A stretch of DNA of 64,000 bases from NCBI GenBank assembly GCA_050012775.1, contig JBEKGN010000025.1:1-64000 (forward strand), in the 5' to 3' direction. The notes beneath the pieces were generated by a model. The model was given only the letters and a program-made list of their open reading frames with translations, had not been told where the DNA came from and ran no database searches. Shown here one piece after another: positions 25,409 through 33,541 of this stretch (position 1 is the first letter of the stretch; each line of letters begins with the position of its first letter). The position numbers and the translations under genes are program-made. The stretch is from Roseiarcus sp050012775 (GTDB taxonomy: Bacteria; Pseudomonadota; Alphaproteobacteria; Rhizobiales; Beijerinckiaceae).

Positions 25409-25560
25409 CTTCTCCCGCTCGCGGGAGAAGGTGTCATCGCGCAGCGATGACGGATGAGGGCATGCTACACAAGGAGGAAGCGACAAGGAGCGTCAGGTTC
25501 ACGCCGCAACGCCCTCATCCGGCGCTGCGCGCCACCTTCTCCCGCCTCGCGGGAGAAAGG
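25409..25560. repeat. Inverted pair of modular REP-like elements
   Basis: Unit A runs forward: hairpin CTTCTCCCG/CGGGAGAAG (25409-25430), hairpin GTCATCGC/GCGATGAC (25433-25451), then GGATGAGGG (25452-25460). Unit B is the reverse: CCCTCATCC (25512-25520), hairpin GGCGC/GCGCC (25521-25533), then CTTCTCCCG...CGGGAGAAAG (25536-25559). The middle hairpin differs in sequence between units but keeps its fold. The pair separates the convergent ggt and rimK-like genes and may act as a bidirectional terminator. Confidence 0.8.
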
Positions 25561-25562
25561 AA

Positions 25563-27023
25563 CTACGCGTCGATGCGCTTGATGAACCATTGCAGGATGC
25601 GGCTCCAGACTTCTTCCTTGCCGACCTGATCCTCGACGCCGTGTTCGAGGTTGGGATTGTCGTTGACCTCGATCACCACGATCGCGTCGTCCGCTTCCTT
25701 GATGTCGACGCCGTAGAGGCCGTCGCCGATCGCGCGCGCGGCGCGCAACGCGACTTCGATGACGCGCGGCGGCGCCTCGGCGATGGCCATCGTGCGAAAG
25801 CCGCCCTCGTGCGCGCCGTCCGGCTCGTGCTTGATGATCTGCCAATGGCCGGGCGCCATGCGATATTGGCAAACGAACAGGGGTTCGCCGTCGAGCACGC
25901 CGACGCGCCAATCGAAATCGGTCGGCATGAATTTTTGCGCGAGCAGCAGGTCGGTGTCCTCGAACAACCGGTCGGTCAACGCCTTCAACGCCTCGAAGGT
26001 CTCGACCTTGTGGACGCCGCGCGAAAACGAACCGTCGGGGATCTTCACCACCATCGGCCAGCCCAGGCGCTTCTCGGCCTTGGCGAGATCGTCCTCCTCC
26101 GCGAGCATGACGGTCGGCGGGATGGGAACGCCGTGCGCCTCCATCAGCTCGTGCAGATAGACCTTGTTGGTGCAACGGATCATCGACACGGGATCGTCGA
26201 TGACCGGCATGCCCTCCTGCAAGGCGCGGCGCGCGAAGCGGTAGGTGTAATTGTCGATCGAGGTCGTCGCGCGGATGAACAGCCCGTCGAATTCGGCCAG
26301 TTCCGCCAATTGCCGTTTGGTGAGCAGGTCGATTTCGACGGAATGGCGCTCGGCGAACTTCTGGAAATAGCGAATGGTGTCCACCGATGAAGGCGGCAGC
26401 TGTTCCGCAGGATCGTAAAGCACCGCCAGCGAGTATTTGGCGACGGCGCGCGCGCGCGGATTGCGCCAGTCGCGTTGGGTGTGCTGGTGCAGCGCGGCGC
26501 GAAAGAACTCGGCCTCCTCGGGGCCGAGTTTGGCGAGCGGGCGCGGGCGAATGCGGTCGATCTTCCACCGCTTGCCCGGCGTGATCGTCACCTCGATCGC
26601 CGGGCAGCGATACCAATCGAACAGCAAGCGGCCGAACGCTTCGAAGCGCGAATCCTGCACCAGGCCGAAGCAGAACAGGAGGTCGAAGGTGGTGTTCTCG
26701 CTCGCGCGCGCGCGATGCGCGGCGACGTTGAGCGCCTCCTGCAAATCGGGCAGCGCATGCTCGTAGAGCTTGTGCTCGCGCAGTTCGAGCATGGTCTCGA
26801 CGGTCGGGATGATGCGATGCCCGCGCGCCTCGGCCAGCAGCGATGCGTAATAGCCTTTGGACTGATAATTGTAAGATCGCGAGAGGTTGACGATTTTGGC
26901 GCGTCCCGCGCCGGCGAACAATTTCGGCCGCGCGAGATAGTCGCTGGTCGTGATCACCTTGTGCGGCGTCTCCGCATTGGGAAAATCGCGCGCGTGATCG
27001 ACGAGAATCACCCAGCCGGTCAT
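25563..27023 (-). CDS. RimK-like ATP-grasp ligase with N-terminal RLAN domain
   Basis: 486 residues. The N-terminal half is the RimK-like ATP-grasp N-terminal domain (VDHARDFPNAETPHKVITT, LSRSYNYQSKGYYASLLAEA, and VTITPGKRWKIDRIRPRPL); the C-terminal half is an ATP-grasp domain with WPMVVKIPDGSFSRGVHK, LLAQKFMPTDFDWRVGVLDG and the metal-binding VIEVNDNPNLEHG. ATP-grasp ligases join a carboxylate to an amine; RimK adds glutamates to ribosomal protein S6, but this branch has no proven substrate. It is usually adjacent to a GNAT/peptidase C39-like gene; here a GNAT gene lies 228 nt upstream on the same strand. Confidence 0.88.
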   Translation of the reverse strand: MTGWVILVDHARDFPNAETPHKVITTSDYLARPKLFAGAGRAKIVNLSRSYNYQSKGYYASLLAEARGHRIIPTVETMLELREHKLYEHALPDLQEALNVAAHRARASENTTFDLLFCFGLVQDSRFEAFGRLLFDWYRCPAIEVTITPGKRWKIDRIRPRPLAKLGPEEAEFFRAALHQHTQRDWRNPRARAVAKYSLAVLYDPAEQLPPSSVDTIRYFQKFAERHSVEIDLLTKRQLAELAEFDGLFIRATTSIDNYTYRFARRALQEGMPVIDDPVSMIRCTNKVYLHELMEAHGVPIPPTVMLAEEDDLAKAEKRLGWPMVVKIPDGSFSRGVHKVETFEALKALTDRLFEDTDLLLAQKFMPTDFDWRVGVLDGEPLFVCQYRMAPGHWQIIKHEPDGAHEGGFRTMAIAEAPPRVIEVALRAARAIGDGLYGVDIKEADDAIVVIEVNDNPNLEHGVEDQVGKEEVWSRILQWFIKRIDA

Positions 27024-27251
27024 GGCCGATCCCGCGGGATCGCCCCGCGCCTCGGCGAGCGCGCGAAGGTTTTAGGGGATAATCCAATCATGCGGCCGGT
27101 CGGCTCCTTGGCCGAGCGAGAAGCGAAACCCTTGGTCGTCGCGACGCGAACCCGAATCGCGCTTGTCCGCGCGTCGCGCTCGCCACCATGCGTCGCCCGT
27201 GCGGCGGGCGCAACCGGCCTCGAGCGCGAGCCGCCGGATATTCGCGCGAAT

Positions 27252-27725
27252 TCATGCCGGCGCCGCGTCGAGGCGCTTCTCGAAACGCAACGCGGCGGCT
27301 CCGTCGTCGTAATAACCCTCGTATTGGGCGAATTGGCGGTATCCCATCTTTTCGTAAAGCGCGATGGCGGACGCATTGTCGTAACGCACCTCGAGGCGCA
27401 AGGCGTCGCAACCATGCGCGCGCGCGTAGCGCTCGCAGGCCTGCAGCAGCGCGCGGCCGACGCCGCGCCGCCCTTGCGCGGGATCGACGGCGAGGGAATA
27501 CAGCCGTGCGCTCCTTCCGCCCTTGCGCAGCGCGATCAGGGCGTAGCCGGCGAGCCTCTCGCCGAATTTGGCGACGATCAAAGGCCGATGCGCGGCGCCA
27601 ATGAAGGCGCGCAGCGAGCGGCGCGAAAGTCGATCGCCGGAGAACGCCGCGAACTCCAGCGCCTGGATCGCGTCGAGATCGCCGGGCGAGGCCGCGCCAA
27701 CCACAATGCCGCCGGAGGCGCCCAT
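27252..27725 (-). CDS. GNAT family N-acetyltransferase, RimI-like
   Basis: 157 residues: LDAIQALEFAAFSGDRLSRR, then acetyl-CoA binding VDPAQGRRGVGRALLQACE, and ALYEKMGYRQFAQYEGYY near the end, which is typical of RimI-type acetyltransferases. It sits upstream of the RimK-like ligase, where other bacteria often encode a longer protein in which a GNAT domain is fused to a C39-like peptidase domain. Only the GNAT part is present here, and the 228 nt up to the ligase gene contain no recognisable peptidase remnant. Confidence 0.87.
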   Translation of the reverse strand: MGASGGIVVGAASPGDLDAIQALEFAAFSGDRLSRRSLRAFIGAAHRPLIVAKFGERLAGYALIALRKGGRSARLYSLAVDPAQGRRGVGRALLQACERYARAHGCDALRLEVRYDNASAIALYEKMGYRQFAQYEGYYDDGAAALRFEKRLDAAPA

Positions 27726-27862
27726 TTGCTTCCTGTTCCCCGAATGCCTCGAATGACGCCGCCGCGCTTCGCGCCGCGCGGAGCGCTTGCCGATGCCGAC
27801 GCCCGACGTCTAGTGTGAAATTCGTTCGCGCGGTCATCGTCTGATAGGACGAGGGAGACGAT

Positions 27863-29167
27863 ATGGGCAAGGCGGAAAAAAGGCTGGAAAGGCTCAAGGC
27901 GCTGCTCGACGACGCGCACCGCCGCATGGGCCTCGAATTCGGCTTTCGCCTGTGGGACGACGCGCTGGTCCCGGCCGACTGGCCGCGCGACGCGCTGGCG
28001 ATTCGCATCGCCGACGAGGGCGTGGTCGCGAGCCTCATTCGCGCGCCGGGATTGCCGACCCTGGCCAATCTGTGGGCCGCCAAACGCCTCGACGTCGTCA
28101 ATGGCGACCTGTTCGATCTCGTCGCCAAGCGGCCGAAGGCGCGCACGCGCGATCTCAGGAAGGGTCTGAACAAGCTCGCGGCGTTGCGGACCGCCAGCGC
28201 TTTCCTGTTCGTGCCGCGCGGCGGCCCCTGGCCCCTGGAGGGCATCGGCCAGGACCGCGAGAGCAGCGGCGCCGAAGCCGAGCACAAGAAGAACATCGCC
28301 TATCACTACGACGTCTCCAACGCCTTCTACCAGCTCTGGCTCGACAAGGAGATGGTCTACACCTGCGCCTATTTCCACGATTGGAGCGACGCTCTCGACG
28401 CCGCGCAAGCGAACAAGCTCGATATGATCTGCCGCAAGCTGCGTTTGAAACCGGGCGAGACGATGCTCGACATCGGCAGCGGCTGGGGCTCGCTCGCGTG
28501 TCACGCGGCGCAGCGCTATGGCGTCAAGGCGACCGGCGTGACGCTGTCCGAGGAGCAGATCGCCTACGCCCGCGAGAAGGTTCAGCGGCTCGGCCTCGCC
28601 GACAAGGTGACGTTCGAACTCAGGGATTACGCCCTGCTGGAGGGCGCCGAGCGTTTCGACAAGATCACCTCGGTCGGCATGTTCGAGCACATCGGCGTCT
28701 CGCATTTCGACACGTATTTCCAGACCGTGCACCGCCTCCTGAAGCCTGGCGGGCTCTATCTGCACCATGCGATCACGCGTCCCGGCAAGCGCAACGCCGT
28801 CCAAGGGGGCAAGAAGCGGCCGGAATTCGCGGCGCTGACGCGCTACATTTTCCCCGGCGGCGAGCTCGACCATCTCGGCCGCACCATCACAAATCTCGAG
28901 CAGCACGGCTTCGAGGTCCACGACGTCGAGGGCTGGCGCGAGCATTATCAGCGCACCTGCCGCTTCTGGCACGATCGCCTCGCCGCGCGCTACGACGAGG
29001 CCTGCCGCGAAGTCGGCGAAGCCAAGACGCGCGTCTGGCTCGCCTATCTCGCGGCCTGCTCGATCGTGTTCGAGCGCAACCATTGCGGCGTCTACCAGAC
29101 GCTGGCCTCCAAGCGCGCGAGAGGCGCGAGCGGCCTGCCGCCGACGCGGGCGGATTTGTATCGGTAG
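27863..29167 (+). CDS. cfa: Cyclopropane-fatty-acyl-phospholipid synthase
   Basis: 434 residues. The N-terminal lipid-binding part is followed by the SAM methyltransferase domain: KNIAYHYDVSNAFYQLWLD, VYTCAYFHDWSDALDAAQ, MLDIGSGWGSLACHAA (SAM-binding glycines), GVTLSEEQIAYA, SVGMFEHIGVSHFDTYF and RTCRFWHDRL near the C-terminus. It transfers a methylene from SAM to the double bond of unsaturated phospholipid acyl chains in the membrane. GAGGGAGACG precedes the ATG. Divergent from the GNAT gene. Confidence 0.94.
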   Translation: MGKAEKRLERLKALLDDAHRRMGLEFGFRLWDDALVPADWPRDALAIRIADEGVVASLIRAPGLPTLANLWAAKRLDVVNGDLFDLVAKRPKARTRDLRKGLNKLAALRTASAFLFVPRGGPWPLEGIGQDRESSGAEAEHKKNIAYHYDVSNAFYQLWLDKEMVYTCAYFHDWSDALDAAQANKLDMICRKLRLKPGETMLDIGSGWGSLACHAAQRYGVKATGVTLSEEQIAYAREKVQRLGLADKVTFELRDYALLEGAERFDKITSVGMFEHIGVSHFDTYFQTVHRLLKPGGLYLHHAITRPGKRNAVQGGKKRPEFAALTRYIFPGGELDHLGRTITNLEQHGFEVHDVEGWREHYQRTCRFWHDRLAARYDEACREVGEAKTRVWLAYLAACSIVFERNHCGVYQTLASKRARGASGLPPTRADLYR

Positions 29168-29390
29168 CGGGCGAAACGAGGGCGGCGGCGCGCGGATCGG
29201 CGCCGTTCGCAATGAGCCTCGCAACCCGATAAAAAGCCCCGTCGCCTGCGGGATCGGCTCGTCGAACGGCTTCACGTTGCGTGCGGTAAATCGTGCATGA
29301 ACGACCAACGCGATAGACAAGGGTAGGGTCGCGCACTAAAAGCGGTCCACCGGGCTTAGACGCTCGTGGACGATTTTATGGGGGCGTTCG

Positions 29391-30107
29391 ATGAAGCGAT
29401 CATTATTGGCTTCAACCGCGCTTTGCGCGGTCCTCGCTCAGGGCGCTTTCGCCGCCGACTTGCCGACTATGAAAGGGCCGCCGCCGGCCCCGGTTCCGCC
29501 GCCCGCTTTCAGTTGGACCGGATTCTATATCGGTGGCAATATCGGCGGCCTATGGTCGAGCGACGGCGTTGTTGTCGCAAATCCATACTATTTGGGCGTC
29601 ATGCCCGGCAACGCGAATACGCTTGACCTCGCCGGGATCGTCGGCGGCGTGCAGGCCGGCTATAATTACCAGATTTCGAGTGTTGTCCTCGGCGTCGAGG
29701 GCGACCTTGATGCGTCCAGCGCGAAAGGCGGCTTCAACTACCCGACGGGTGGCGGCTTAGTGGCCACCCATTCGGCGAGCTTGCCCTTCTTCGGCGACGT
29801 CCGCGCGCGCGCCGGCGTGGCTTTCGACCGCTTTCTGCCCTACGTGACCGGCGGGGTCGTCTTCGCCGACGTGAGGAACAGCCTCGTCGATCCTTCGTGG
29901 GGGTTGCATTTGAACCGCGGCGGTTCGGCGACCGGTTGGACTGTCGGCGCCGGCGCCGAATACGCCATCGACAATCATTGGTCGGTCAAGGCCGAATATC
30001 TCTATATGCAGTTCCCGGACGTGACGGCCACCAATTCCGGCGGTTATTCCTTCAAGTTCAAGGACTCCGCGCAGCTTGCCCGCGTCGGCCTCAATTACCG
30101 GTTCTAG
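29391..30107 (+). CDS. Outer membrane beta-barrel protein (Omp25/31-like porin family)
   Basis: 238 residues with a cleavable signal peptide (LLASTALCAVLAQGAFA, cut near AFA-AD), then a Pro-rich stretch and the standard FSWTGFYIGGNIGGLW start of the 8-stranded barrel. Later strands include GVQAGYNYQISSVVLGVEGD, VRARAGVAFDRFLPYVTGG, WTVGAGAEYAIDNHWSVKAE and the C-terminal LARVGLNYRF ending in an aromatic residue, as needed for BAM insertion. Such proteins are abundant structural OMPs in Rhizobiales. An unusual feature is that an AMP-ligase gene begins only 3 nt after its stop. Confidence 0.92.
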   Translation: MKRSLLASTALCAVLAQGAFAADLPTMKGPPPAPVPPPAFSWTGFYIGGNIGGLWSSDGVVVANPYYLGVMPGNANTLDLAGIVGGVQAGYNYQISSVVLGVEGDLDASSAKGGFNYPTGGGLVATHSASLPFFGDVRARAGVAFDRFLPYVTGGVVFADVRNSLVDPSWGLHLNRGGSATGWTVGAGAEYAIDNHWSVKAEYLYMQFPDVTATNSGGYSFKFKDSAQLARVGLNYRF

Positions 30108-30110
30108 GCC

Positions 30111-31568
30111 ATGAACGACGCGCCGCGTTCGCGCGACGTTCCCCTGACTTTCGCAGATCACATTTTCTATCATGCGCGTGGGCGGCCGGAACGGCCGGCC
30201 ATCATCTTGCCTGACCGAATCGCGACCTACGACATGTTGGCGCAGGGGATGCTGCGCGTCGAGGATCGGATTCGCGCGCTGGACCTCGCTCCGGGCGAAG
30301 TGGTGTGCGTTTCGCTCAAGAATACGATCCGCCACATGATCGTGACGGCGGCGCTTTTCCGCCTCGGTTTTCCGACATTGTCGGCGGGGGCGCCTGAGGA
30401 AATCATGCCTCTGAAATTGCCGGTCAGGACCTATTTGCAGGACGCCGGCGAACTCTTGCACCCGGGGCTGCGGCAAATTCTGGTTGGCGACGAATGGTTC
30501 GAGGGCGAGCGGCGCGCTTTGTCGACCGCGCCGGGCTTCGTCAGCGACGACGCGCTATGCCGGATCGAGATCACCTCCGGAGCGACGGGCGTTCCGAAGG
30601 CGGTTTGCGTGACCGCCAGGGAATTCTATCTCCGGGTCTTGCAGTACTACGTCGCGATGAGCATGGGCCTCGGCGAGCGGCTGCTAGGCCTCGTCCGCCT
30701 GAACAGCGCATGGGGATTTCGAGTCGCCGCGCGCACCATGCTCGCCGGAGGTACGCTCGTCGGCGCGGATTCGCCGCGTGAGGCGTTGCTGATGGTCTCG
30801 GTTTACCGAGTCGACTCCATCATTGCGTCGACGCAGCAGGTGCGCGATCTTGTTCGCGAGCAAACGCGGGCGCCCATTCCCTGTCCATCGCTGCGCGCCG
30901 TCCTGCTCGGAGGCGCGCTGCCGACGCGAGCTTTGCTGCTCGAGGCTCGCGCCAAACTGTGCGAACAAGTCTTCGTTCAATACGGGGCGACGGAACTCGG
31001 TCCGATCGCCATCGCCGCAGCGGAGCGTTTGATGGATGTCGAGGGCGCCTCCGGCTACGCGTTGCCGGGCGTAAGGGTCGAAATCGTCGATGCGCAGGAT
31101 CGTCCATTGCCGGCGGATTCGGACGGCGTCGTCAGGGTTCACGTGCGCCCGATGGCGCGGCCCTATCCGCTCGATTCGGGTCACATCGATCCTCAACAGC
31201 GCGACGGCTGGTTCTATACGGGAGATCGCGGGCGGTTGACCAAGGAGGGCCTGCTGATTCTCGAAGGGCGGACGTCGGAGGTCATCAATTCAGGCGGCGT
31301 CAAGCGGGCGCCGGAACTGATCGAGGAAATCGTGTTGCGACATCCCAATGTCGCCGAAGCCGCCGCGTTCGGCGCCCCCGGGCCGGACGGCATCGAGGAG
31401 GTCAATCTCGCCATCGTCGCGCGCACGCCGATCAGCCCGGAACACCTAATCGAATGGTGCGCCGCGCGCGGCCTTGAAGTGGCGCAGGTGTTTGCGGTCG
31501 ACGCCCTGCCGAGGACGCCGATGGGCAAGATCCGTCGCGACGAATTGAAGAGCCGGCTCATGCGGTAG
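30111..31568 (+). CDS. AMP-dependent acyl-CoA synthetase/ligase family protein
   Basis: 485 residues of the ANL superfamily. The P-loop motif reads ITSGATGVPKAV, A5 is VQYGATELGPIAI, A7 is WFYTGDRGRLTKEGLL and A8 LEGRTSEVINSGGVKRAPE; the C-terminal catalytic lysine is in TPMGKIRRDELK. It activates a carboxylic acid as acyl-AMP, usually passing it to CoA. Substrate unknown; the binding pocket region (RLNSAWGFRVAARTML) is unlike housekeeping AcsA or FadD. Start overlaps the end of the OMP gene region by a 3-nt gap and lacks its own clear ribosome binding site, implying coupled translation. Confidence 0.87.
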   Translation: MNDAPRSRDVPLTFADHIFYHARGRPERPAIILPDRIATYDMLAQGMLRVEDRIRALDLAPGEVVCVSLKNTIRHMIVTAALFRLGFPTLSAGAPEEIMPLKLPVRTYLQDAGELLHPGLRQILVGDEWFEGERRALSTAPGFVSDDALCRIEITSGATGVPKAVCVTAREFYLRVLQYYVAMSMGLGERLLGLVRLNSAWGFRVAARTMLAGGTLVGADSPREALLMVSVYRVDSIIASTQQVRDLVREQTRAPIPCPSLRAVLLGGALPTRALLLEARAKLCEQVFVQYGATELGPIAIAAAERLMDVEGASGYALPGVRVEIVDAQDRPLPADSDGVVRVHVRPMARPYPLDSGHIDPQQRDGWFYTGDRGRLTKEGLLILEGRTSEVINSGGVKRAPELIEEIVLRHPNVAEAAAFGAPGPDGIEEVNLAIVARTPISPEHLIEWCAARGLEVAQVFAVDALPRTPMGKIRRDELKSRLMR

Positions 31569-31640
31569 GCTCGCTCGACAGAGCCCAATCGGTCTCACGC
31601 AGGCGCCGGCGATTCACACATTTGGCAGGCCCGCGGCCAA

Positions 31641-31902
31641 TCACCCGCGCCCCGACCGCCTCATCCATTCCTCTTCGTCGATTGTCTCGACGCCGAGTTC
31701 GCGCGCCTTGGTCAGTTTCGAGCCGGCGCCGGGGCCGGCGACGACGAGGTCGGTCTTGCTGGAAATGGAGTCCGACGCTTTGGCGCCCAGGCGCTCGGCC
31801 ATCGCCTCGGCCTCGTCGCGCGTCATGCGCTCCAACGATCCCGCGAAGACGATCGTCTTGCCGGCGAGCGGGCGGCCGGCGGCGATCGGCGCCGTCGGCT
31901 CG
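31641..31902 (-). repeat. Copy 1 of the ligA 3'-end duplication
   Basis: 262 nt aligning without gaps to 33280-33541; I count 17 differences by eye, about 94% identity. It encodes the BRCT domain and stop codon of the YaiI fusion. Homology ends abruptly at the stop codon on one side and within the APIA region on the other. The two copies are direct repeats 1,639 nt apart. Confidence 0.9.
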
Positions 31903-32372
31903 GCGCCCGCGCGCTTCAGCCGCGCCACGGCGTTGTCGAGCGCGCCGAGGAAATTCGAGCGGTCGCGGGGAGCGAAAGCCTTGGGCCCCGACGTCGCTTG
32001 TCCCATCGAGCGCAAGTGGTCCATCAGGTTGCGCGTCGCCAGCGCCATGCCGATCGAACTTTCGCTGAAGCGCTTGCCGGTGGGCGCGATGACGTCGGCG
32101 CCCGACTTGACGCAGCGGCTCGCCAGCGGAATGTCCGACGTGACGACGATCGCGCCCGGCCCGGCCCGCTCGGCGATCCAGTCGTCCGCCGCGTCGGCGC
32201 CCGCCGCGACGACGACCCGTTCGACGCCCGGCGCGCGGGGGATCAGGATCGGGCTGTTGGCGACGACGAACACGGCGAGCCCATAGCGAGCCGCGACGCG
32301 ATAGATCTCGTCCTTCACCGGACAGGCGTCGGCGTCGACAAAGATGCGCAGATGCGGTCTGGCGGCTTCCAT
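31641..32372 (-). CDS. YaiI/YqxD-family (DUF188) protein fused to a LigA-derived BRCT domain
   Basis: 243 residues from the ATG at 32372. Residues 1-153 are a complete DUF188/UPF0178 (YaiI/YqxD) protein: LRIFVDADACPVKDEIYRVA, VVANSPILIPR, DDWIAERAGPGAIVVTSDIP and RNLMDHLRSMGQATSGPKAF. This PIN-like fold is a putative nuclease. Residues about 158-243 are a BRCT domain nearly identical to the C-terminus of the neighbouring DNA ligase (LAGKTIVFAGSLERMTRDEA, ISSKTDLVVAGPGAGSKLTK, VETIDEEEWMRRSGRG), sharing even the stop codon position. YaiI proteins normally end near residue 150. The fusion is explained by a 262-nt duplication of the ligA 3' end. Whether the hybrid is functional is unknown. Confidence 0.88.
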   Translation of the reverse strand: MEAARPHLRIFVDADACPVKDEIYRVAARYGLAVFVVANSPILIPRAPGVERVVVAAGADAADDWIAERAGPGAIVVTSDIPLASRCVKSGADVIAPTGKRFSESSIGMALATRNLMDHLRSMGQATSGPKAFAPRDRSNFLGALDNAVARLKRAGAEPTAPIAAGRPLAGKTIVFAGSLERMTRDEAEAMAERLGAKASDSISSKTDLVVAGPGAGSKLTKARELGVETIDEEEWMRRSGRG

Positions 32373-32437
32373 GCCCAGGGATATAAGCGATTTGGCCAGC
32401 CGGGCGAAACCGGCGCCGCGTCGCCGGACCCTCCGCG

Positions 32438-33214
32438 CTAGGCGCCGAGGAAGCGCGCCGGACGTTTCTCGACGAAGGCGGCGGCGCCTTCGCGCAAATC
32501 CCGGGTGGCGAAGGCGCGAGATTGCGCCGAGGCCTCGGCGTCGACCGCTTCGGCGATGGAGGCGCTCCAGGCGGCTTCGAGTTGCCCCTTGATGAGGCCG
32601 AGGGCGATCGGCGGGCCCTCGGCGAGTTTTTGCGCGAGGCCGAGCGCCTCGGCGAGTAGATCGGCGTCGTCGACCGCCTTCCAGATCAAGCCCCATTGCG
32701 CGGCGGTTTCCGCGCTCAGCGGCTCTCCCAGCAGCGCCAGCGCCCGCGCGCGCGGCGCCCCGATGGCCTTTTGCAGAAACGCCGTCGTGCCGCCGTCGAG
32801 CGCCGCGCCGAGCCGAACGAAACTCAGGACGAAGCGCGCCGAGCGCGCCGCGATCACGATATCGCCCGCCAGGGCGATGCCCACGCCGGCGCCCGCGGCC
32901 GGCCCGTTCACGGCGACGACGATGGGAACGGGCGAGGCGCGCATTTTCTCGATCAGCGGATTGATCGACGTCCGCATCCAGTCGCCGACCTGCGCGCCCG
33001 CCTCGAAAGTCTCCGTGCCCAACTGCGCGCCGGCGCAGAAGCCTTTCCCCCCTCCCGTCAACACGATCGCCCGCGCGCGCCATTCCTCGATCGCGACATC
33101 GAAGGCTCGCGTGAGATCGCTCAAAAGGCTGCCCCCGAGCGCGTTGTATTTCTCGGGATTGTTGAGCGTGAGAATCGCAATCGCGCCGCGTCGCTCCGTG
33201 ATCACCATCGACAT
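32438..33214 (-). CDS. Enoyl-CoA hydratase/isomerase family protein (PaaG-like)
   Basis: 258 residues from the ATG at 33214, which has GGGGGAAAG upstream. Crotonase fold: ILTLNNPEKYNALGGSLL, VLTGGGKGFCAGAQLG, the oxyanion segment VVAVNGPAAGAGVGIALAGD and FLQKAIGAPRARALALLGEP, ending EGAAAFVEKRPARFLGA. In the position of the second hydratase glutamate the sequence has GAALDGGTT, with Asp, as in PaaG-type isomerases, so double-bond or epoxide isomerisation of an acyl/aryl-CoA is more likely than hydration. It lies between the two ligA-derived repeats, with no related pathway genes nearby. Confidence 0.87.
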   Translation of the reverse strand: MSMVITERRGAIAILTLNNPEKYNALGGSLLSDLTRAFDVAIEEWRARAIVLTGGGKGFCAGAQLGTETFEAGAQVGDWMRTSINPLIEKMRASPVPIVVAVNGPAAGAGVGIALAGDIVIAARSARFVLSFVRLGAALDGGTTAFLQKAIGAPRARALALLGEPLSAETAAQWGLIWKAVDDADLLAEALGLAQKLAEGPPIALGLIKGQLEAAWSASIAEAVDAEASAQSRAFATRDLREGAAAFVEKRPARFLGA

Positions 33215-33279
33215 TGTTGCTTTCCCCCTTGTATCGCTTTGCGGCGCCGTCGCTGGCGGCGGCGCGCGCGAGATCCGCC

Positions 33280-33541
33280 TCACCCTCGCCCCGACCGCCT
33301 CATCCACTCCTCTTCGTCGATCGTCTCGACGGAGAGTTCGCGCGCCTTGGTCAGCTTCGAGCCCGCGCCCGGCCCGGCGACGACGAGGTCGGTCTTGCTG
33401 GAAATGGAGCCCGACACTTTGGCGCCCAGGCGCTCGGCGATCGCCTTGGCCTCGTCGCGCGTCATGCGCTCCAACGATCCCGTGAAGACGATCGTCTTGC
33501 CGGCGAGCGGGCTGCCGGTGGCGATCGGCGCCATCGGCTCG
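33280..33541 (-). repeat. Copy 2 (parental) of the ligA 3'-end duplication
   Basis: The BRCT-coding end of ligA, matching 31641-31902 in the same orientation. It is taken as the source because the BRCT domain is native to LigA and foreign to YaiI proteins. Confidence 0.9.

Noticed and set aside
25401..25562. Possible CRISPR-like repeat array
   Set aside because: The repeats are two facing hairpin units with no regular spacers.
32373..33083. Long N-terminal extension of the YaiI-BRCT frame
   Set aside because: This in-frame region lies antisense-shifted across the enoyl-CoA hydratase gene in another frame and has shadow composition; the YaiI family begins at the ATG at 32372.
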